Shown here piece by piece: positions 53,558 to 64,000 of a stretch of DNA of 64,000 nt (the stretch's first letter is position 1; every line of letters starts with the position of its first letter). Source of the DNA: Dyella sp. AtDHG13. Lineage in GTDB: Bacteria > Pseudomonadota > Gammaproteobacteria > Xanthomonadales > Rhodanobacteraceae. The notes under the pieces are model-generated. The model was not told the DNA's origin. It was given only the letters and a program-made list of their open reading frames with translations, and ran no database searches. The position numbers and the translations under genes were made by a program. The DNA lies in the NCBI RefSeq assembly GCF_003201105.1, contig NZ_QICJ01000001.1, forward strand, positions 186,001 to 250,000, written 5' to 3'.

Positions 53558-53593
53558 GGTTACTTTCTCTTGGGCAAGCAAGAGAAAGTGACC
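53558..53593. repeat. Hairpin of right arm, module B
   Basis: ggttactttctcttg (53558-53572) pairs with caagagaaagtgacc (53579-53593) with one G-T pair. Counterpart of 26212-26247. Confidence 0.78.
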
Positions 53594-53698
53594 CGGCCTC
53601 CGGCAGGAGGGCGGAACGCCCGCCGCGTAGGCGGCCAGACCGCGGGAACGCTGGTAAAGAGCCGATCAACCTCCGCGCGACAACCGACCACTACCGAA

Positions 53699-53729
53699 AC
53701 TGGATCCCGGCCTGCGCCGGGATGACGGC
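53699..53729. repeat. REP-like palindrome (module B, right)
   Basis: 'ctggatcccggcctgcgccg' then 'ggatgacgg', followed by CTCTTTTGA; counterpart of 26350. Confidence 0.78.
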
Positions 53730-53753
53730 TCTTTTGAGGCCGCGAGGACAACC

Positions 53754-54770
53754 TCACCCCGTCCGCGCCACCTCACGAACCACCGTCGTCGCATACGCCC
53801 CGGCCGGCAACTCAAAACCCAACTCCAACGCACCATCATCCAGCCACCGCCACTTCAAATCCTTCGGAATCATGCGCAGCGCCCGGCGCTCCTGATCCAT
53901 CTTCGCCGCCACCAACCCATCCGCCAGATCGGCGTTCTCAGCGGCCATGGCGTTTTCAAGCGCGGCAACCTCCCCCTTCGCCGGCGTTTCGCCGCGTCCC
54001 CACAACGGGCCTGACGGATGGATATCCCCCGTCGCCAACCGCTGCGACAGCGTTGCGTCGAACGGCTCAGGACCGAACCAAGAGCGCGAACCGGCCAGCG
54101 ACCAGATCTCGCCTTCCATCGGCGAATCCCACGCGTCGCGCTCGACGCGGGCGGCGAGTACGGCGTTGAAGATATGCGAGCGCGCGGCCGACAACAGGAA
54201 ATGCCGCTTGTCGCGATCCACCCGGCGCCCGGCGAACATCGCGCGTGCCTGCGCGACGTTGCCGCCTTCGCGTCCGAAGCGCTGCTCGCCGAAATAATTG
54301 GGGACGCCGCGCTGCGCGATCTGCGCCAGCACCTGTTCGGCCACGGCGCGGTCGCCGTCTACTTGGCGCAGCACCAGCACGAAACGGTTGCCGCGCAATG
54401 CGCCGCGTTTGAGCTTGCGCTTGTGGCGCGTGACGGCCAGCACCTTCACGTCCTCATGTGGAAAGGCCGTCCAGTCCGGATGAGGCTTGCCGGCCAACTG
54501 CACCGAGAAGGTCTGGCGCGTCACCGCGTGGCGATCCTTGAGCCCTGCGTAGCCCACGTCCAGCGGTGGCACGCCGGCGAATTTGGCCAGCTCGCGCGCG
54601 ACCCAGTCGGTGTTGGCGTCGCGCTTCTCCACCCAGAGCAAGGCATGCTCGCCTTCGCCGTCGGCGTCGTAGCCGAGGATTTCCTCGACCTGGAAATCCT
54701 CGGGGGTGCTGCGCAAGACGGCGGTCAGCGGCGGGTTGCCGTAGGCATAGGGCAGTTCAAGATCGGACAT
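53754..54770 (-). CDS. truD: tRNA pseudouridine-13 synthase TruD
   Basis: 338 aa. N-terminal PEDFQVEEILGY, the catalytic motif GYAGLKDRHAVTRQ (Asp near 82), NRFVLVLR, and NYFGEQRFG match TruD. It isomerises U13 in several tRNAs. Last gene of the pyrG-to-truD minus-strand run; it ends in repeat module B instead of running into surE as in many relatives. Confidence 0.96.
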   Translation of the reverse strand: MSDLELPYAYGNPPLTAVLRSTPEDFQVEEILGYDADGEGEHALLWVEKRDANTDWVARELAKFAGVPPLDVGYAGLKDRHAVTRQTFSVQLAGKPHPDWTAFPHEDVKVLAVTRHKRKLKRGALRGNRFVLVLRQVDGDRAVAEQVLAQIAQRGVPNYFGEQRFGREGGNVAQARAMFAGRRVDRDKRHFLLSAARSHIFNAVLAARVERDAWDSPMEGEIWSLAGSRSWFGPEPFDATLSQRLATGDIHPSGPLWGRGETPAKGEVAALENAMAAENADLADGLVAAKMDQERRALRMIPKDLKWRWLDDGALELGFELPAGAYATTVVREVARTG

Positions 54771-54821
54771 GGGACTCCACCGGCGTCCGCCGGCATCAGA
54801 AAGGATGGCGCCAAGAGCGCA

Positions 54822-56240
54822 TTACATCAGGAACAGCGTGGCGAGGCCGAGAAAGATGAAGAAACCGCCCGAGTCGGTCATAGCGGTGATCATGACGCTG
54901 GAACCCAGCGCCGGATCGCGACCCAGCCGCATCATCAGCAAGGGAATGCCGACGCCGCAGAACGCGGCGAGCACCAGGTTGAGCGTCATCGCCGCGGTCA
55001 TGACCACGCCCAGGCGCGCGTTGTCGTAGAGCAGCCATGCCACGATGCCGATCACGCCGCCCCATACCAGGCCGTTGATCAGCGCGACGGCGATTTCCTT
55101 GCGCCACAGGCGCCGCGCGCTGGCGGGCGTGATCTGGTCGAGCGCAAGGGCGCGCACGATCATGGTGATGGTCTGGTTGCCCGAGTTGCCGCCGATGCCG
55201 GCGACGATGGGCATCAGGGCGGCCAGCGCGACCAGTTGCTGGATAGAACCCTCGAACAGGCCGATCACGCGCGAGGCGATGAAGGCCGTGACGAGGTTGA
55301 TCGCCAGCCATGCCCAGCGGTTGCGGATGGACTTCCATACGGAAGCGAAGATGTCCTCCTCCTCGCGCAGGCCGCCGCGATTCAGGGCTTCGCTCTCGCT
55401 CTCCTCGCGCAGCACGTCCACCATCGCATCGATGGTGATGCGGCCGATCAGGTGGCCGCTGCCGTCCACCACGGGCGCCGTCACCAGGTCGTAGCGCTCG
55501 AAGGCCTGGGCGACTTCGTAGGCGTCGTCATCGGGATGGAAGGTGTTGACGTCGGGCGCCATCACCTCGCTCACGCGTTTCTCCGGCGAGTTGACCAACA
55601 GCCAGTGCAACGGCAGCACGCCGGTGAGCAGGTTGTCGTGATTGACGACGAACAGCTTGTCGGTCTGTTCGGGCAGTTCGTCGAAGCGGCGCAGATAACG
55701 CAGCACGGTTTCGAGGCTGATGTCCTCGCGGATGGTGACCATCTCGAAGTCCATCAGCGCGCCGACCTGATCCTCCGGATAGGACAGCGCCGCCTGCACC
55801 CGCTCGCGCTGCTGCGCGTCGAGGCTGGCCATGAGTTCCGGCAGCACTTCGGTCGGCAGGTCCTCGACCAGGTCGGCGAGTTCGTCCGCATCCAGCGGCT
55901 CGATGGCAGCGAGGATCTCGCCCTGGTCCATGTCCGCGATGAGCGACTCGCGCACCGCGTCGGATACCTCCAGCAGGATGTCGCCGTCGCGCTCGGCCTT
56001 GACGCGATGCCAGACGGCCAGTCGATCGGCCAGCGGCAGGGCTTCCAGCACATAGGCGATGTCGGCCGGGTGCAGCGCGTCGAGCAGGGCCTGCAATTGC
56101 TGCTGCGCCTCGCGGATGCCCTGGTCGGCATCGGGTTCGGGCAACTGACCGAGGCCGCGCAGGCGCCGCAGCAGCTCGCTGATGTCATCCAGCTGATCGT
56201 GCAGGCGCGAGGCCGAACCGCGGCCTCCGGCCTCGCTCAT
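54822..56240 (-). CDS. mgtE: Magnesium transporter MgtE
   Basis: 472 aa from the ATG overlapping the ispF stop (ATGA). N-terminal MgtE_N helical domain (about 35-140, repeats like [14 protein letters not shown]), two CBS domains (about 150-270) and five C-terminal membrane spans (about 300-470) with GIGGNSGNQ and the acidic pore Asp in MTDSGGFF. Mg2+ channel gated by cytosolic Mg2+. Its position between ispF and truD interrupts the more usual ispD-ispF-truD order. Confidence 0.94.
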   Translation of the reverse strand: MSEAGGRGSASRLHDQLDDISELLRRLRGLGQLPEPDADQGIREAQQQLQALLDALHPADIAYVLEALPLADRLAVWHRVKAERDGDILLEVSDAVRESLIADMDQGEILAAIEPLDADELADLVEDLPTEVLPELMASLDAQQRERVQAALSYPEDQVGALMDFEMVTIREDISLETVLRYLRRFDELPEQTDKLFVVNHDNLLTGVLPLHWLLVNSPEKRVSEVMAPDVNTFHPDDDAYEVAQAFERYDLVTAPVVDGSGHLIGRITIDAMVDVLREESESEALNRGGLREEEDIFASVWKSIRNRWAWLAINLVTAFIASRVIGLFEGSIQQLVALAALMPIVAGIGGNSGNQTITMIVRALALDQITPASARRLWRKEIAVALINGLVWGGVIGIVAWLLYDNARLGVVMTAAMTLNLVLAAFCGVGIPLLMMRLGRDPALGSSVMITAMTDSGGFFIFLGLATLFLM

Positions 56241-56713
56241 GCCAGGACCAGCAGCACGCAGGCTTGCGCCGCGATGCCCTCGCCACGCCCGGTGAAGCCG
56301 AGCTTTTCGGTGGTGGTGGCCTTGATGCTGATGCGGTCGAGTTCGCAGCCCAGTTCCCCGGCAACCGCTTCGCGCATGGCGAGCGAATGCGGCCCGACCT
56401 TGGGTGCCTCGCAGATGACGGTGACGTCGGCATTGCCCAGCGCATAGCCCTGCTCGCGCATGAGCTTGGCGGCATGGCGCAGGAAGATCCGGCTGTCGGC
56501 GTTGCGCCACTGCTCCTGGCTCGGCGGGAAATGCCGGCCGATGTCGCCCAGCGCAAGCGCGCCGAAGATGGCGTCGCACAACGCGTGGATGACCACGTCG
56601 CCGTCGGAGTGGGCCACGATGCCACGGTTGTGCGGCACACGTATGCCGCCGAGCATCACGTGATCGCCGTCGCCGAAAATATGGACGTCGAAGCCCTGTC
56701 CGATCCGCATCAT
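56237..56713 (-). CDS. ispF: 2-C-methyl-D-erythritol 2,4-cyclodiphosphate synthase
   Basis: 158 aa. Zn-binding FDVHIF (Asp9, His11), [15 protein letters not shown] with the second metal His, and the GRGEGI C-terminus. It converts CDP-ME-2-phosphate to the cyclic diphosphate in the MEP isoprenoid pathway, which also feeds undecaprenyl phosphate for the glycan locus. Two Met start codons are adjacent (56713, 56710). Confidence 0.97.
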   Translation of the reverse strand: MMRIGQGFDVHIFGDGDHVMLGGIRVPHNRGIVAHSDGDVVIHALCDAIFGALALGDIGRHFPPSQEQWRNADSRIFLRHAAKLMREQGYALGNADVTVICEAPKVGPHSLAMREAVAGELGCELDRISIKATTTEKLGFTGRGEGIAAQACVLLVLA

Positions 56714-56741
56714 GGGAAACTCCTTGCAGCCCGTGCGGGCT

Positions 56742-57434
56742 TCACTTCATACGCGACAACAGGAATTCCGCCAGCGCGAAATCCGTTGCCGTGGTGACCT
56801 TGATATTGTCCTCGGCGCCTTCGACCAGCAACGGCGCGAAACCGGCGCGTTCCATCGCCATGGCCTCATCGCTGACCGTCACGCCGGCGGCATGCGCCGC
56901 CTGCAGTGCCGCGGCCAGTTCGCCGCGACGGAACATCTGCGGGGTGAACGCGCGCCAGCGATGGTCGCGCGGTTCGGTGACCTCGCTGCGCTGCTCGCCG
57001 TTCGCACGCTTGAGCGTGTCGCGCAGGGGCGCGCCAAGCAGGCCACCGCCCGCGGGCACGCCCACGTCGATGAGTCGCGTGATGTCGGCTTCGCGCACGC
57101 AGGGGCGCGCGGCGTCATGCACCAGCACGAAGGCGTCTGGCGCCACGTCGCCCGGCAAGGCCCGCACGCCGGCCAGCACGGAATCGCAACGCTCGGCGCC
57201 GCCCAGGGTCGTGAGCACCGGCTTTCCGTACAGGCTGTCCACGCCGGGCCAATGACCATCGTTGCCGCCCAGCACCACCATCAACCCGGCAATGCGGGGA
57301 TGCAGGGCCAGCCGCTCCAGCGTATGCAGGATCAACGGCCTGCCGGTGAGCGGCAGGTATTGCTTGGGAATGGTGCCACCGACACGCGTGCCGCGCCCCG
57401 CCGCCGGCACCACGCACCACAGTGCCGCGCTCAT
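56742..57434 (-). CDS. ispD: 2-C-methyl-D-erythritol 4-phosphate cytidylyltransferase
   Basis: 230 aa. N-terminal [11 protein letters not shown] (CTP-binding loop), PKQYLPL, and VHDAARPCV. It makes CDP-ME from MEP and CTP. It overlaps the ftsB stop by 4 bases and precedes ispF. Confidence 0.97.
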   Translation of the reverse strand: MSAALWCVVPAAGRGTRVGGTIPKQYLPLTGRPLILHTLERLALHPRIAGLMVVLGGNDGHWPGVDSLYGKPVLTTLGGAERCDSVLAGVRALPGDVAPDAFVLVHDAARPCVREADITRLIDVGVPAGGGLLGAPLRDTLKRANGEQRSEVTEPRDHRWRAFTPQMFRRGELAAALQAAHAAGVTVSDEAMAMERAGFAPLLVEGAEDNIKVTTATDFALAEFLLSRMK

Positions 57435-57754
57435 GGGTTACCGCTGCTTGCGTTGGACGCAGGCGTCTGTGCGGCGCCCGGTTTTTCGACCACCTGGTAG
57501 AACGTTTCACCCGGCTTGATCAGGCCAAGCTCGGCGCGGGCGCGGGCCTCCACGGCTTGCTCGCCGTGCTTGAGGTCGCTCACGTCCGCGCCAAGCGCCT
57601 GGTTGCGCGTGGTCAGCTTGTCGTTGTCTTCGCCCTGCTTCTTCACAGCGGCACGCAGGGCTTCCACCTCGTGCACGCCTCCGTGACCGTTCCACAGTTT
57701 CACCTGCAGGGCGATCAGCAGAAGAATCAGGATCAGGGCGACCCAGCGAACCAT
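57431..57754 (-). CDS. ftsB: Cell division protein FtsB
   Basis: 107 aa, bitopic: N-terminal span (about 3-20), then a periplasmic coiled coil (VEALRAAVKKQGEDNDKLTTRNQ) and the GLIKPGETFYQVV motif that is diagnostic for FtsB. With FtsQ and FtsL it activates FtsWI in the divisome. It lies just downstream of eno, the conserved position. Confidence 0.95.
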   Translation of the reverse strand: MVRWVALILILLLIALQVKLWNGHGGVHEVEALRAAVKKQGEDNDKLTTRNQALGADVSDLKHGEQAVEARARAELGLIKPGETFYQVVEKPGAAQTPASNASSGNP

Positions 57755-57769
57755 GGGCTAGGCGTCCTC

Positions 57770-59104
<1,335 letters not shown>

Positions 59105-59364
59105 TTAGTGAGGTAGCAAACGAAGTAAGACTAATCCGATAACAATAGCAGCGATGCAGAAAGCCAGCAGGCGTCCGCGCTTGCGAAAGCGTTCGATGAA
59201 TGCCAGTGCCTTCCCCTGCCCGGCGAGCGCCTGCTCCTGCCTGGCCAATGCCTGCTGCATCCTGGCCTCGGCCTGCTCGCTCTGCTTTCTGTAGAGCTCC
59301 AGATGCTCGCGCTGGAGGTCGCGGATCTCCGTCAGCAGCGCGATCAGCGGTTCCTGCGACGACA

Positions 59365-59365
<1 letters not shown>
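59105..59365 (-). CDS. Small coiled-coil, C-terminally membrane-anchored protein
   Basis: 86 aa starting at the ATG that overlaps the kdsA stop (TGATG). Residues about 8-50 form a Gln/Glu/Ala-rich coiled coil (LQREHLELYRKQSEQAEARM), then a basic stretch RFRKRGR, and a final hydrophobic span (about 66-82). No named family recognised. Tight coupling between kdsA and eno argues that it is real; role unknown. Confidence 0.8.
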
Positions 59366-61970
<2,605 letters not shown>

Positions 61971-62058
61971 TCAACTTCAGCACCCGATGCCGTCAGCCTG
62001 CCCTTCGCCGGTGCGTCCGGATAGTCGATGGCTGGCCGGAACGCCCCGCCCGGCACCG

Positions 62059-63576
62059 TCAACGGGAACGCGTTGCGGCCTCCGAAGGCGCATGGCCTGG
62101 CGCCACTCCCGATGTGCCGGCGAGTGGCGATGCCTCGGCGCGATAGCCACCGCCCAGCGCCCGTATCAGCACGATCTGCTGGTTGATGCGCTGCCCTTCG
62201 ACGACCAGCAGGGCCGTCTGCTCGCTGATGACGGGCAGGCGCGCTTCCGTGGACGCGAGGCGGCTCCCCAGCCCGCGGCTGTACATGGCCTCCGCGGCAC
62301 GCTGCGCAAAGCGCGCGGCCTCGACCTTTTCCGTTTGCAGCGCGTATTGCGCATTCAGCGCCTCCAGGCGGCTGCCGCTGACCGCCACGTCGCGCACGGC
62401 GTCGAGCACGGCCTGGTTGTATTGCTCGATCAAGGCATTGCTGGCGGAGCGTGCGTTGTGCAGGTTCGCGTTCAGGCGGCCGCCGTCGAAGATAGGCAGG
62501 TAGAGGCCGGGAATCAGGTTGATCTGCTGGCTGGACCGCTTGAACAGCTGGTCCAGGTGGACGCTGTCCAGCGCATACAGCGCCTTGATGTCGAGGCTCG
62601 GATAGAACGCGGCCTTTGCCGCCGCGACCTGATCGAGCGAGCCTTGCACGTACCAGCGCATGGCCTGCAGGTCCGGCCGTCGCGCCAAGAGTTCATAGGA
62701 AAGCGTCTCGGGCAAACCGACGGCGGCATCCGGCAGTGGGACGGGCTTGATCTCGGGGAGATCATCCGGACCGGCGCCGAGCAGCGCCCGGAGCGCTTCC
62801 CTTGCCTCCTTGATCTGCCCCTGCGTCGCGGCGATCTGGCTTTCGACCGCCAGCAACTGGCCTCGCGCACCGTGAAAAGGCACCTTGGCCTCCAGGCCCT
62901 GCGCCACCTTGCCCTGGTGCGCCTGCACGGCGTAGTCGAGCGCGTCGTGCGCCTGCTGGAGCAAGCCCAGCAACTGATGGCTCGCCTGCACGCTGTAATA
63001 GAGCTGCGCCACGCCGGTAGACAGGTTCAACTCCACCTCGGCAAGTTCGGCCACCTTCGCATTCTCGGCGCCCAGCGCTGCGCGGACAGCCGAGCGGTGC
63101 GTGCCCCAGATGTCCGGGCTCAATCCGCCGAACAGGCCTACCGTACCCTCGGTGTACCAAGGGCCGGTCAGGCCGAGCAGCGGTTCGTTCGTGCCGTAGG
63201 GGCCAAGGAAGCCGTTGGAAGAGGCGCGCTGGCGATCCAGCATGGCGAACGCGGACTCCTGCAGGCCGGTGCCGGCATTGAGCAGCTCGGTCTGGGACTT
63301 GGCCTGGGCAATGCGCAACCGGGCCATCGCCATGGTGGGCGAGCCGGCCAGCGCCCGCTCGATGAGCTCATTGAGTTGCGGATCTTTGTAGCGAGTCCAC
63401 CACTTCGCATCGGGCCAGCCATCGACAGCCAGATGGATGTCCTCCGCCAGCCTGATCCGCTGCGCATCCATCTGCGCATGGGGCGATGCGTCGTTGTGGA
63501 TCGACGCGCAAGCCGACACGCCGACAAGCACGCACAAAAGCCCCGCGATCCTGAAAGCCGATCTCTGGTTCGTCAT
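62059..63576 (-). CDS. Efflux outer-membrane lipoprotein, OprM/NodT family
   Basis: 505 aa. Lipobox VSAC (Cys near 23). Two OEP domains: PDAKWWTRYKDPQLNELIERAL and its repeat around LARRPDLQAM, with the usual amphipathic helices. The C-terminal tail after GGGYRAEA is Pro/Ala-rich. It is the TolC-like exit duct of an RND or FUSC-type tripartite pump. Its partners should lie upstream on the minus strand, where the end of a possible FUSC protein is seen. Confidence 0.9.
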   Translation of the reverse strand: MTNQRSAFRIAGLLCVLVGVSACASIHNDASPHAQMDAQRIRLAEDIHLAVDGWPDAKWWTRYKDPQLNELIERALAGSPTMAMARLRIAQAKSQTELLNAGTGLQESAFAMLDRQRASSNGFLGPYGTNEPLLGLTGPWYTEGTVGLFGGLSPDIWGTHRSAVRAALGAENAKVAELAEVELNLSTGVAQLYYSVQASHQLLGLLQQAHDALDYAVQAHQGKVAQGLEAKVPFHGARGQLLAVESQIAATQGQIKEAREALRALLGAGPDDLPEIKPVPLPDAAVGLPETLSYELLARRPDLQAMRWYVQGSLDQVAAAKAAFYPSLDIKALYALDSVHLDQLFKRSSQQINLIPGLYLPIFDGGRLNANLHNARSASNALIEQYNQAVLDAVRDVAVSGSRLEALNAQYALQTEKVEAARFAQRAAEAMYSRGLGSRLASTEARLPVISEQTALLVVEGQRINQQIVLIRALGGGYRAEASPLAGTSGVAPGHAPSEAATRSR

Positions 63577-63615
63577 AAATACCTTGCCTGCTTGATGCCA
63601 TCCCGGCGTCGCGCG

Positions 63616-63999
63616 CTAAGCCGGAGCATCGGTCCAGTCCGGCAGGCCGTTGATGTCTTCCGCCAACTGCCGCGCCTGCGCCATGTGCGGTGATGCGCCT
63701 GCCGGCTCATCCAGGGCACGCGCGGGGAATCCGTTCGCATCGCCTTCAACGGACGCCGCCAAGCCGTCGCCATAACGGCACAGCCAGTCGCCCGCCTTCG
63801 CCTGCCAGGCCAGCAGCGACTCATCGGCAGCTTCTGTCCCGGAGTCATCGGCGCACAGCACGTCCGATGCGCCGAGTATTCGCTGGCCTTGCGTGAGCAT
63901 CCGTTCGGCGTGCTGGAGCAGCGTCCGCCGCTCGCCCTCCTCCAGATGCCCTTCCAGCGATACGCGTCGACGCATATCGCGGCTGGCTTCCAGCAGATT
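63616..63999 (-). CDS. C-terminal part of a protein cut by the window edge, possibly FUSC-family transporter
   Basis: 128 codons are visible, open at the edge. The content is a helical, charged cytosolic-type domain (LEEGERRTLLQHAERMLTQGQRIL) ending in DWTDAPA. The next gene is an outer-membrane efflux lipoprotein 40 bases downstream, and FUSC/aromatic-acid exporters end with such soluble domains. The family call is contextual and weak. Confidence 0.45.
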   Translation of the reverse strand, partial: NLLEASRDMRRRVSLEGHLEEGERRTLLQHAERMLTQGQRILGASDVLCADDSGTEAADESLLAWQAKAGDWLCRYGDGLAASVEGDANGFPARALDEPAGASPHMAQARQLAEDINGLPDWTDAPA

Positions 64000-64000
64000 G

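Larger units (their letters stand above)
52404..53753. repeat. Composite repeat module B in a convergent intergenic region
   Basis: About 1.35 kb with no credible gene. Same order as module A: partial REP (52519-52535), REP (52616-52648), hairpin (52750-52779), central stretch (52800-53130), REP fragments (53140-53260), nested palindromes (53404-53530), hairpin (53558-53593), REP (53699-53729). Long runs are identical to module A, for example around 52751-52800 and 53529-53585. The left and right arms are inverted homologues of each other. It separates smr and truD, both of which end here. Confidence 0.85.

Overview
The window looks like chromosomal DNA of a GC-rich gammaproteobacterium, most likely Lysobacterales (Xanthomonadales), family Rhodanobacteraceae (Dyella/Luteibacter/Rhodanobacter type). 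The basis is gene order (pyrG-kdsA-eno-ftsB-ispD-ispF, then truD and surE-pcm-yqaA-nlpD), protein style, and REP-like palindromes of the 'ccgtcatccccgcgaaagcgggg' kind. Taxonomy is inferred; no rRNA is present.

Bases 1-36800 form one large exopolysaccharide (EPS) locus with an unusual start. It opens with the 3' part of a type I PKS (KS-AT-ACP-aminotransferase), translationally coupled to a two-module NRPS (C-A-PCP-C-A-PCP, no thioesterase). The NRPS is followed almost without gaps by a GT2 glycosyltransferase, a NodB deacetylase, a Wzy/O-antigen-ligase-type membrane protein, a CapK/PaaK-like adenylate-forming enzyme and two GT4 glycosyltransferases. A short minus-strand pair follows (a Gfo/Idh/MocA-epimerase fusion and a GT4). 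Then comes a plus-strand group: a second NodB deacetylase, an unknown membrane-anchored protein, a methyltransferase and a GT2. Finally a nine-gene minus-strand operon reads wza-wzz-BY-kinase-like-OM barrel-hydrolase 2-hydrolase 1-galE-exported lyase-like-wzx. Its first genes match the exosortase A (XrtA/EPS) type of export locus, but neither an exosortase nor a PEP-CTERM protein is in the window. The simplest reading is that an amino-polyketide/peptide is made on the assembly line and attached to, or co-exported with, a secreted glycan.

Bases 37154-43760 hold loosely connected accessory genes: an SDR, a small Cys-rich secreted protein, a DUF1254/DUF1214 protein, bluB, a jelly-roll plus multi-TM protein and a frameshifted gene remnant. 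Bases 44016-44644 are a five-tRNA operon (Arg-Pro-Arg-His-Lys on the minus strand) with a recognisable promoter and terminator.

Bases 45057-63999 are housekeeping: rlmE-ftsH, yhbY, a Mth938-like gene, surE-pcm-yqaA-nlpD, an Smr protein, and pyrG-kdsA-(86 aa)-eno-ftsB-ispD-ispF-mgtE-truD. An outer-membrane efflux lipoprotein and the end of a possible FUSC-type transporter close the window.

Two composite non-coding repeat modules (about 1.0-1.2 kb, at 25.4-26.4 kb and 52.6-53.7 kb) have the same internal order. Each is built from two inverted arms carrying REP palindromes and long hairpins. Both lie between convergent genes, as does a single REP at 17.8 kb.
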